A DNA stretch of 64,000 bases from NCBI GenBank assembly GCA_963707465.1, contig CAVPQK010000015.1, positions 868,001 to 932,000 on the forward strand, given 5' to 3'. This DNA is from Bog-159 sp963707465. Lineage in GTDB: Bacteria > Acidobacteriota > Terriglobia > Bryobacterales > Bryobacteraceae. The position numbers and the translations under genes were made by a program. The notes beneath the pieces were generated by a model, which saw nothing but the letters and a program-made list of their open reading frames with translations, was not told the origin of the DNA and did not search any database. Below, piece after piece: positions 24,532-33,295 of this stretch. The stretch's first letter is position 1. Every line of letters starts with the position of its first letter.

Positions 24532-27500
24532 CTAGTTACCTGCGCCAGTCAACTGTTGCGGCAACAACTGGGCCGCGGCCTGTTGGCGCGATTTGCTGCG
24601 CACCTCGCCGCCAACCGCGCGCAAAGAGCGGAGCACGGCCGGCCAATCCTCCAGGTGCGAGGCAAAGATATGCTCGACCAGCTTTTCGGTCCATTCCGGA
24701 ATGCGCAGGTTGAGCTGCGAGGGCTGGACGTTGGTCTCGTCGGCCAGTTGCGCCCAGTACAGCCCGTTGGACTCCCAACTTTCGGCGAGGATGCGGCTGG
24801 AATAACCCATCAGGGTCGGGAAGGTGCGCAGGTTGAGCAGCTCCGGCCGGTAAGAGTTGGCGAGCGTGGGCTTGGGCGTTCCGAAAGCGGCGGAAATGGC
24901 CGGATAGTTGATCTCGCGAGGCGACTGCGCGGCGAGACGGCGGATTTCCGCGAGCAGCGGCGAAGGCTCGCGTTGCGTATGGGCAGCCATGCCGGAAGCC
25001 AAAACGAACAACTCGGAAGGCGTCACCTTGTTCAGCGCGGCCGGCACGTCGCCGTTTTCGAGCAGCAAGCCCACCTGCCGCACGCGCGCGGGCCCCGCCT
25101 GCGCGCTCAAGACAGCCAGGGCTTCGCGGCGCAGGGCCGGGTCCAGCGCGGATTCGGCCAGCACCGACTCGGCGTAGCGCATGTGCAGCGCCACCCAATG
25201 CAACTGCGAGGGCGTGACGCGCCACCAGCGCGGGAGGATGGCACTGACGATCATCTGCGGCACCAGATCGCCCCAGATGAGCGCCTGGGTCTGGTCGGGC
25301 ACCAGGAAATTCTGTTCGGCCTCAGCCAGCGCGTAGGGGAGCCCGGCGAGCGAACCGACGAGGCGGCCGCCGCCATTGGAAGGCCAGCCCGAGCCGAACA
25401 CTTCCGTCGAGCGCCACATGTGGTTGGTGCCCTGGACGCCCAGAAAATCGTGGCTGCGAACGAACAGCGGATTAGTGTAAAGGACCTCCGCTCCGGGCGG
25501 CGCGTAGTGCACGTAATTGTAGGCCACCAGCGCGTCGCGCAGGAAGGGCGTGAGCAGACCGCGCACATCCCGCTGTTTTTCACCGGAGGTTTTCTCGATG
25601 GCGGCGCGCAGATTCAGCTTACGCTCGGATTCGACGTGCTTGTCGGTCCAATAGCCGAAGGAGAGGGCGTTTTTCTCGATAGGGCCCAGCGACGCGCGCG
25701 CCAGCGGTAGCTCGGAGATGCGGGACGAAAGGCGGTTTACCAGCGCGGTGTTCAACTTCTCGCCGTGCGCGAGCGAATCCAGGTTATCCGCCAGCCCAAA
25801 AAGGTCGTCGATGGCTACGATGTGCTGAGCCTCCAGGATGCGCATCATATCCTGCACCATCCGGGTATGGGACTCGACGTCGGTGGGGTCGGCGGCGCCC
25901 GCCAGCAGGTCGAGGAGGCGGGCTTGCGGGGCGCCGCCAGGCTTCGAACCGGCGGCGGAAAGCAGGAGCGTCACGCCGCTGCGTCCGGCGTCGAACAGCA
26001 TGCGATCGTCATGCACGGCGGGGATGGGGCTGAGCAGCGCCGCGAAAGTCTCGTCGGCCTTCGCCGCGGGGAGGCTTCCGGAACGGGCAAGAATCTGCCA
26101 CAGACCCACGAGCGACTGCATGACGCCCATGGTGTCGGCGCGCAAACCAGGATCCTTGATGCGGGTCAAGTCATCGGCCATAGCGATGAATTGCGCGATG
26201 GATTTGTCGCTGACCGCAGCCGCTTCGTTGAAGATGGCATACTGGCTGCCGTACACGTGGTAGTTGCGCGCCAGCAGGTCCACCGTTTCGGGCGCGAGGG
26301 GCTTGGAGCGGTAGCGATCCAGGTCGCTGAGCGCCATGAAGATTTTCAGCGGCTCGTTCTCCACGGACTTGCGGCTGAGGCCGAACAGGGCTTCGAGCAC
26401 GTCGTCGGCTTCCTTCCATGCGCCGGCGGCGCGCGTCAGCTTGGCGTCGTACTTGCCTTGCGGGTGATTGGAAAACAGGTCCTTCCAGACCTGCAGATTG
26501 CCGGGGACGTGCGGGCGGCCATCCGGGTCCATCCATAAGCGGGTGGTGAGGAGCATCATATCGGCATTGGCGCGGAAGACGGGGCGCGCCGGTCCGGGGC
26601 TGGTGACCTTGCCGCGGATGGCCGTGTAGAAGCGCTGCATCCGCGCGGGTTCGGTGAGATACTCGCGGACCGGGCCGTTGATGCGGGCCAGGGCATCGAA
26701 GTAGCTGGCGAGCCAGCCATCGTCTTTGGCCAACAGCTTCTCGAAAAACGCCGCGCCCTGGTCCGGCGATGCGCCCGCCAGCTCAGTCCAGGCGGCCACG
26801 GTGCGAGGCGCGCCGGGAACCACGGCCTTGCCGTTGCGCACCTCGAACATGCCGCCGAAGAAGTCCAGCACGTGCGCGTAGGCCTTCAGGCGGGGCATGG
26901 CAATGTTTTTGCGGAACTCGTCGGCGGTTTCGCGATCCAGTTTGGAGACGCCGAGGTACAAGCGGCAGACGGAAGGATCCGATAGCAGCACGTCGAGGAA
27001 ACCGCTCGACTCCTTTTCCTTCGGCGAGAGCCAATAGTCGGAGCCGAACAGGATGGGAACGCGCGCCGGATGATAGTCGTAGGTGAAAGGACGATTGGTG
27101 CGGAGGGCCTGCTCCAGTTCGGGGACGGGGAAGCCGGAATCAGTGGTGAGGAAGGCGCGGGTGGCGTTGACGGTCTCGAGCACGACTTCGCTGCCGCATC
27201 CACCGCGCATGCGGAAGCCCAGAATGCGCAGCAGCTCGCCGGCATTGGGCGCATCGCAAGTCTCGATCTTGAGAATCTTATCGGGTCCGGTGAGCTTTTC
27301 GATTTCCCGCGCCTGGGAAAGATAGCGATGAACGAGTTTGAGGTATTCGGTCTGTTCCAAAGCTTCGTTGCTGTGCACGGCCTGGAAGCCATTGGTGACC
27401 ACATTGCGCGCCAGCGCGGGCAGCAGATCGTCGGCCTGCGAGTCGCCGGAAATGGCCGCCATGCGGCCGAAGGAGCGCAGGGGTCCGGGTATTTCGACGT

Positions 27501-27921
27501 ACTGCGCCGGATTGTCCGGCGAAGCGGCGGCCGGGGCGGGCAGCTCGGATGGCGCGCCACCGGCGCCGCGGTAGATCTCAAGGGAGCGCGAGGCGGCCGC
27601 CCGGTCGCCCTGCACGAAGGACAGCTCGGCCATGCGGCGGGCGACGGCGGCGCGCTCGCGGCTGTGGGCGGGAGCGTCCAGCGCGGCCAGCAGCTTGGCG
27701 TAGGCTTCGAGGGCAGCCGGATCGCCGTGGAAATCGAGGAACTCGGCGTATTCGGTCAACGCTGGGATATCGTGGGGGGCGTTCTGCGCGGCACGCGCTA
27801 ACAGCGTGCGGGCCTGCGCACCATCCCCCGATGCTTCCAGTTGGTGGGCACGCTCCAGGTTCTCACTCCCCTGAAGAGCTACAGCAAAGACGAGTAGAAA
27901 TACGACTGAAAGGGCCTTCAT
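24532..27921 (-). CDS. large exported protein of unknown function (1129 aa)
   Basis: A signal peptide (MKALSVVFLLVFAVALQG) precedes a TPR-like helical segment at residues 20-115 (LERAHQLEASGDGAQARTLL, then PALTEYAEFLDFHGDPAAL). The remaining ~1,000 residues are helical with no motif I recognise; there is no membrane helix besides the leader. Distinct stretches include HYAPPGAEVLYTNPLFVRSH near 810 and ILPRWWRVTPSQLHWVALHM near 890. It is 9 bases upstream of the VWFA gene, so a joint function is likely. Paired large TPR plus VWFA genes appear to be an acidobacterial feature from memory; no function has been assigned. Confidence 0.75.
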   Translation of the reverse strand: MKALSVVFLLVFAVALQGSENLERAHQLEASGDGAQARTLLARAAQNAPHDIPALTEYAEFLDFHGDPAALEAYAKLLAALDAPAHSRERAAVARRMAELSFVQGDRAAASRSLEIYRGAGGAPSELPAPAAASPDNPAQYVEIPGPLRSFGRMAAISGDSQADDLLPALARNVVTNGFQAVHSNEALEQTEYLKLVHRYLSQAREIEKLTGPDKILKIETCDAPNAGELLRILGFRMRGGCGSEVVLETVNATRAFLTTDSGFPVPELEQALRTNRPFTYDYHPARVPILFGSDYWLSPKEKESSGFLDVLLSDPSVCRLYLGVSKLDRETADEFRKNIAMPRLKAYAHVLDFFGGMFEVRNGKAVVPGAPRTVAAWTELAGASPDQGAAFFEKLLAKDDGWLASYFDALARINGPVREYLTEPARMQRFYTAIRGKVTSPGPARPVFRANADMMLLTTRLWMDPDGRPHVPGNLQVWKDLFSNHPQGKYDAKLTRAAGAWKEADDVLEALFGLSRKSVENEPLKIFMALSDLDRYRSKPLAPETVDLLARNYHVYGSQYAIFNEAAAVSDKSIAQFIAMADDLTRIKDPGLRADTMGVMQSLVGLWQILARSGSLPAAKADETFAALLSPIPAVHDDRMLFDAGRSGVTLLLSAAGSKPGGAPQARLLDLLAGAADPTDVESHTRMVQDMMRILEAQHIVAIDDLFGLADNLDSLAHGEKLNTALVNRLSSRISELPLARASLGPIEKNALSFGYWTDKHVESERKLNLRAAIEKTSGEKQRDVRGLLTPFLRDALVAYNYVHYAPPGAEVLYTNPLFVRSHDFLGVQGTNHMWRSTEVFGSGWPSNGGGRLVGSLAGLPYALAEAEQNFLVPDQTQALIWGDLVPQMIVSAILPRWWRVTPSQLHWVALHMRYAESVLAESALDPALRREALAVLSAQAGPARVRQVGLLLENGDVPAALNKVTPSELFVLASGMAAHTQREPSPLLAEIRRLAAQSPREINYPAISAAFGTPKPTLANSYRPELLNLRTFPTLMGYSSRILAESWESNGLYWAQLADETNVQPSQLNLRIPEWTEKLVEHIFASHLEDWPAVLRSLRAVGGEVRSKSRQQAAAQLLPQQLTGAGN

Positions 27922-27990
27922 CGTGGTTCCCCTATCTGTGGAGCTACTTTACCATGTCCGGGGGGATATTGCGACGGGCGTTTCGGAAAC

Positions 27991-28032
27991 AGCGGCCTGA
28001 GAGGCCGCTGCAGGCTGAGAGCCTGGCCCACC
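27991..28032. repeat. paired-hairpin interspersed repeat, copy 4
   Basis: AGCGGCCT-GAG-AGGCCGCT then GCAGGCT-GAG-AGCCTG running into GCCCAC. Here it lies between two divergent genes, not after a stop codon. Confidence 0.85.
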
Positions 28033-28093
28033 TGTTAACTATGATTTAGAATAAAAATTAAACTGCGTGTTAGATTTTGTTGTAAACTTGGGC

Positions 28094-31000
28094 ATGAGTC
28101 GTTTTTGCCTTGGACAGATCGCGATTACGGCGATTGTCCTGCTTCTCCCGCGTCCCGCCCGCGCGCAGGGCGAAACCACCAGCGCTATCGCGGGGCAAGT
28201 TGCCGACCCTAGCGGCGCGGCATTGCCTGGCGCAACCGTACATCTCAGGGGCGTGGGGACCGGCATTGAGCGCACCGTGCGCACGGGCGATTCCGGGCGC
28301 TTCAGCTTCTCCCAATTGAAGCCCGGCGCCTACGCAGTGGAAGCGTCCGCTCCCGGATTCGAATCGCGGCGAAAGGCGCCGATCGACGCCGCGGTCGGCC
28401 AGACCCAAACCATCGAATTCGTTCTGCCGCTGGCCGCTGCCGCGCGTCAGGATCTGGTGGTGACCACCGAAGCACCGCTGCTCAATACGGAAAATGCCAA
28501 CACCGCGACCACGCTGGGCGCGGCGGCCATCGCGAACCTTCCGAATCCCGGCGGGGATCTCACGTATCCGGCGCAATTCGCTCCGGGCGCGCTGATTAAC
28601 ACGGCGGGCAGCAGCAACGACTTCGTGGGCGCACAAAATGGCTACGGCAATGTGGAGTTCAACGGTCTGCCGGCGCTATCGAATGCGTTCGTGGTGGACG
28701 GACTGGAGAGCAACGATCCGCTGACCAACTTGAACAGCGGCCTGGCGACGAACCTGGTGCTGGGCTTGAACTCCATTTCCGAAGTGACCGTGAACACGAC
28801 TTCCTACGCGGTGGACCAGGGCCGCTACGGCGCTTCGCAAATCACTTATGTGACTAAGTCGGGTACTAATGCCTTTCACGGCAATCTTTATGAGTTATGG
28901 AACGGCTCAAAGCTGAACGCGGCGGACTTCTTCACCAACGCCACGAATGGCAATCAGAAGCCACGGTCCACGGTGAATCATTTCGGCGGCAGCCTGGGCG
29001 GGCCGGTGCGGCGCGACCGGCTGTTCTTCTTCAGCGACTTCGAGCAGTTGCGCATCGCGCTTCCGATCGTGACGCCGGTTACGGTGCCCAGCGCGGGGTT
29101 CGAAGGCTACGTGCTGGAGCAGCTTCCGCGCGGCGGCGTGGACAGCGTGACGGGCGCGGCTTATCCGGCCCAGCCGCAACTGGTTCCGTTCTATCGCAAC
29201 ATGTTTTCGCTATACAGCGGCGCGGGCGGCACGCCGCTGCCCGTGCTGGGCTGCCCCTTGGACGGGGGCGATGGCTGCGCGCTGCGCCGCAGCGTCTCGC
29301 AATCGAGCGGCGATCACGAGCAGGTGGCGACCGAGAGGCTGGACTACAACATCAACACCGCAAACACGGCGTGGTTCCGCTTCCAGTCGGACACTGGGTT
29401 GCAAGCCGCCTTCACCGACCCGATCAATCCGCTGTTCGACGCGATTTCCTCGCAGCCGCTCTACTCATTCGCGACGGGCTACACGCACATCTTCAGTCCC
29501 CAACTGGTGAATTACTTCAATCCGGCGTTCTCGTGGTATGCGAGCCTGTTCGGTCCGGCGGATTTTGCCAAGACGCTGGCTGCGTTTCCGATCGTGCTGG
29601 AAGGCGTGGGGTCCAACGCGCCGTTCACCCCGCTGGGCGGGCTGGACGATAACTGGGTGCAAGGCCGCCGCGCCACACGCTTTCACGTGAACGACAGTCT
29701 CTCCTACGCCACGGGCCGGCATGACTTCCGGTTCGGAATCAGCTCGCGGCGGCTGCGCATCAACGATTTCGATTTCGGCACTGACACCACGCCGCTGGTC
29801 ACTTACACGACGCTTCCGCAATTTATCTACGGGGTAGCGTCCACGGCCACCGAGAGCTTTCCCCTGGCGGCGTCGCAGCCCTTCAACTATCTCAACGTCG
29901 ACCTATACGCGCAGGATTCCATTAAGTTGACTCCGAAACTGACTTGGACGATTGGGGTGCGCATGGCGCACAATTCCAATCCGGAGAATCCGCACGCGGT
30001 GATCGCGCGGCTGCCGGGATCGTTCGGGTCGCTGCCGCATGACGTGGATCAGCCGCTCAACGCCGCGATCGATACCGGGCTGACGCACCTTTTTCCGGCT
30101 ACGTCCTGGGCATTGTGGCAGCCGCGCACGGCGATCGCGTGGCAGTTCGCGCCGGGATTCGTGCTGCGCACCGGCGGCGGCGTATTCTCCGACATTCTGC
30201 CGGGAAGCGTGGCGGACCTGGTGGGCTCCAACCCGCCGTACGTGAATACATTTCAGGGCGGCCTGCTGGGATCGGCCGGCGGACTGGCGATCGCTCCGGG
30301 CGTTCCGGGCAGCGCCATCGACGCGACGGTGGCCGCGAACCAGGCGTTTCTGCACGGATTCCAGCAGGGGGAGCTTTCGTGCGCATCGGCGCAGGCGAAT
30401 GCGGCCGAATGCCTGCCGCCGGTTGGGCTGAATGCCGTGCCGGGCGGCCGGCTACGCGCTCCATACTTCCTGCAGTGGAGCTTCGGCATGGAGCATCAGA
30501 TTGGAAACTCCGGCAGCGTGCGCGCGCAATATGTGGGCACGCGGGCCCTCGACCTGCCTTACGAGACAGAGGTGAATGGCTACCAGACGGTGTGCGCGGG
30601 ATGCTTCGCGCCGTTCCCTTATGGCCAGGCGACCGACCCGCGGTTCGCGGCGGTGAATCAGCTTTCGACGGGCGCGAACAGCCACTACAACGGATTGCAG
30701 CTTACCGCCGAAAAACGCCTGGCGCGCGGTTTGGAACTGCACGCGAACTACACCTGGAGTCACTGCCTGGACACGGTTTCAAACGGCGGCTTCCTTTCGT
30801 TTTCGTCGGCGGGCATTCTATCGCCTCTGCCGGGCGAGTTGTGGCGGCAGTACGGCGACTGCGATTACGATGTGCGGCACAACTTCAACGCGTCGTATGT
30901 CTACGAGTTGCCTTTCCGGACGGGCCGGCCGCGGTTGAAGGCCCTGGTGGAAGGATGGCAGATCTCGGGCACGGTGTTCGTCCACAGCGGTCTTCCATTC

Positions 31001-31534
31001 AGCGTGCTGAGCGCGCCATACAGCGCCGATGGCCACGGCATCCTGCAAGGCAGCGGGCCGGAGTTTGCGAGCGTGGTTCCGGGCGTGCCGCTGTATGCGA
31101 GCGGCCCGGTGGCAGGGGTGACGCCGGAGGGCAGCATTCAGTGGCTCAACCCGAATGCGTTCGTCTCCGCGGTGGACCCTAGTACGGGCGCGTGTTACGG
31201 CGGCGACAGCCCGGCGCACTGCCAGTTCGGCGATCTGGGGCGGAACAGCTTGCGCGGCCCGGATTTTGTGTGGAGCGATCTGTATGTGACTCGCCGGTTT
31301 CACCTGCGGGAAGGGCTGACGTTGCGCATGGATGGGCAATTTTTCAATGTGCTGAACCATCCCAATTTCGCGCTGCCGTCGGTGGTGGCGGGCATCCCGG
31401 GCCAGGGCGCGACGCAGACGGGATTTGGGGCGATTACGTCGACCACGTCGCCTCCCACGGGGCTGTTGGGGGTGGGGTTGGGGGGCGACAATTCGCCGCG
31501 GATGATCGCGGTGCAGGCGAAGCTGGAGTTCTGA
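28094..31534 (+). CDS. TonB-dependent receptor with carboxypeptidase-regulatory domain (Oar-like)
   Basis: About 1,146 residues from the ATG at 28094, which gives a good signal peptide (MSRFCLGQIAITAIVLLLPR then PARAQ); a GTG at 28067 would add nine residues. Residues ~30-110 are a CarboxypepD_reg domain (IAGQVADPSGAALPGATVHL). A plug region follows (NGLPALSNAFVVDGLESNDP and ITYVTKSGTNAFHGNLYELW), then a long outer-membrane barrel ending in the aromatic-terminated strand AVQAKLEF. This is the Oar-like type that is greatly expanded in Acidobacteria. The ligand is unknown; substrate genes are not adjacent. The promoter must lie in the short gap after the hairpin repeat at 27991-28032. Confidence 0.93.
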   Translation: MSRFCLGQIAITAIVLLLPRPARAQGETTSAIAGQVADPSGAALPGATVHLRGVGTGIERTVRTGDSGRFSFSQLKPGAYAVEASAPGFESRRKAPIDAAVGQTQTIEFVLPLAAAARQDLVVTTEAPLLNTENANTATTLGAAAIANLPNPGGDLTYPAQFAPGALINTAGSSNDFVGAQNGYGNVEFNGLPALSNAFVVDGLESNDPLTNLNSGLATNLVLGLNSISEVTVNTTSYAVDQGRYGASQITYVTKSGTNAFHGNLYELWNGSKLNAADFFTNATNGNQKPRSTVNHFGGSLGGPVRRDRLFFFSDFEQLRIALPIVTPVTVPSAGFEGYVLEQLPRGGVDSVTGAAYPAQPQLVPFYRNMFSLYSGAGGTPLPVLGCPLDGGDGCALRRSVSQSSGDHEQVATERLDYNINTANTAWFRFQSDTGLQAAFTDPINPLFDAISSQPLYSFATGYTHIFSPQLVNYFNPAFSWYASLFGPADFAKTLAAFPIVLEGVGSNAPFTPLGGLDDNWVQGRRATRFHVNDSLSYATGRHDFRFGISSRRLRINDFDFGTDTTPLVTYTTLPQFIYGVASTATESFPLAASQPFNYLNVDLYAQDSIKLTPKLTWTIGVRMAHNSNPENPHAVIARLPGSFGSLPHDVDQPLNAAIDTGLTHLFPATSWALWQPRTAIAWQFAPGFVLRTGGGVFSDILPGSVADLVGSNPPYVNTFQGGLLGSAGGLAIAPGVPGSAIDATVAANQAFLHGFQQGELSCASAQANAAECLPPVGLNAVPGGRLRAPYFLQWSFGMEHQIGNSGSVRAQYVGTRALDLPYETEVNGYQTVCAGCFAPFPYGQATDPRFAAVNQLSTGANSHYNGLQLTAEKRLARGLELHANYTWSHCLDTVSNGGFLSFSSAGILSPLPGELWRQYGDCDYDVRHNFNASYVYELPFRTGRPRLKALVEGWQISGTVFVHSGLPFSVLSAPYSADGHGILQGSGPEFASVVPGVPLYASGPVAGVTPEGSIQWLNPNAFVSAVDPSTGACYGGDSPAHCQFGDLGRNSLRGPDFVWSDLYVTRRFHLREGLTLRMDGQFFNVLNHPNFALPSVVAGIPGQGATQTGFGAITSTTSPPTGLLGVGLGGDNSPRMIAVQAKLEF

Positions 31535-31571
31535 GCGGCCAGCCCCACGGTCAACCAGAAAGCGCGGACTC

Positions 31572-33133
31572 TTATGGGACACGAAAGGCGACATTGCTCG
31601 AAAGCGTGCCGGTGGGTGTTACCACCTCGACTTTTCCAGTGGTTGCCCCGGCGAGTACAGCAGTCGTGATTAAGTAACTCGATACCACAGTGAACGTCGC
31701 GGCTGTGCCGTTAAAACTGACGCTGGTCGCGCCAGTCAGATCGCTTCCCAGAAAATTGACGGCGGATCCGACCGCACCAGAGGCAGTCTGCGTTTCTACA
31801 AATGGGCCGAGACCTACAGAAAGACTGAAGACCGTGCCACAGTAGCCGTAGCAACTGCCACCGGTCCCGCCAGCGTACGTTGTCCCGTAGAGAACCCCAT
31901 TGGTAGCCTGCATCAGCCCGGCCTGGGGATAGGCGCCGTCCGCGCAGTCGCTTTGGTAGCAGAAGCTGTATAGCGTAGCGAGCTCGCCCCCGGGGGTAAT
32001 TGAAGATGGTGCCCTCGCCATGGGCTCCGCCGTACTGGGTCGTTCCCATAAAGATCCCCATTGGTGGCTTGAACCCACACCACCTTGGGCCAGCTACCAT
32101 CTGTGCAGCCGCTTTGGGAGCAGAAGCTCTAAAGCGTCGTCAAACGCGCCAGTGGGGGTAACGTTGAAGACCGTACCACCCTGGTTAGGATTGATCGTGT
32201 TACAAGTCGTGGGACTGATACCGGCCCCGCCGCACGAGGTCGTACCGTTAGAGATCTCCGTTGGTAGCCTGGACGAGCCCCGCCTGGGGATTTTTGGCCG
32301 TCCGCGCACGCGCTTTGGGACCAGAAGGTGTAAAGCGTCGTCAGTGCGCCACTCGGGGTGATTTTGAAGACGGTTCCGTAACCGTTGGTCATGCCACTCA
32401 ATGGGCTAATTGCGCTGGTTGTCCCGTACAAATCCCCATTGGTGGCCTGGTCCAGCCCCGCCTGGGGATAGGCGCCGTCCGGGCAATCGCTTTCAGAGCA
32501 GAAGCTGTGCATCGTTGTCAGCGTGCCGCCCGGGGTTATCTGAAGGAAAGACAGACCCACAGCCAAGCGTGCAGCTAGCGTAATAGCTCCCGCCGTGCGT
32601 GGTCGTTCCTTGGTTGTCCCCGCTGGTAGCCTGGACGAGCCCCGCTCGGGATCCAAGCCGTCGACGCATCCCGTGAGGGAGCAAGAGCTGTATATCGTCG
32701 TCAGAGTGCCGCCCGGGCTCATTTTGAGGACCGTCCCATAGCCATTAGCTCCGCCGCCGTCCGTTGTCCCGTAGAGGTCCTCATTGGCGGCCTGGACCGG
32801 CCCGGCATACGGGCTGTCGCCGTCGGTGCAGGTGCTGCCGCCCTGCGAGCAAAAGCTATGAAGCGTCGTCAGTTGTACCAGTTGGGGTGATTTTAAAGAC
32901 GGCCCCCCGCTGTGGGCTCAGTAAAAGAGCGCCGTCCCGTACAAGTCTCCATTGGTGGTCTGGACCAGCCCCGCGACGGGCCCTGCCCCGTCCGTACCAT
33001 TGAAGCTGTGCAGTGTCTTGAAAGTCTGCTCAGGGATGGTGATCGCTGTGGTTGCGCTCAGCACAAAGACCGCGTGGACCCCCTTGCCCGAAGTAAGTTT
33101 GTTCAATGGGCTAACCATTCGCTTCATCGCCAA
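31572..33133 (-). pseudogene. 'DG-LYGTT' tandem-repeat protein, decayed
   Basis: From MAMKRMVSPLNKLTSGKGV at 33133 the repeats appear in order but in changing frames: LVQTTNGDLYGTALFY, LVQATSGDNQGTT, LDQATNGDLYGTTSAI and LMQATNGVLYGTTYAGG, spaced about 150 bases apart. The final 80 residues (VGLGPFVETQTASGAVGSAV onward to LSSNVAFRVP) form an IPT/TIG domain and are intact. At least four frame changes and a missing signal peptide show the gene is not functional as read. The DNA repeats are themselves similar, so recombination between units may have driven the decay. Confidence 0.75.
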
Positions 33134-33295
33134 GCTCCTAATACCAAAGCGTGCAGTATAGCATCCGCATAGTAAAGGTCGCTTGCTTGCCCCGGTGCTG
33201 GTGAGCAGTTCGCCGGACTGCCGGCAGCGGAGTTAGAGCACAAAATCACAGGGTAGTAGCGCGTGGCGGCCTGCAGCTCGCGGGTTAGTGCGGGA

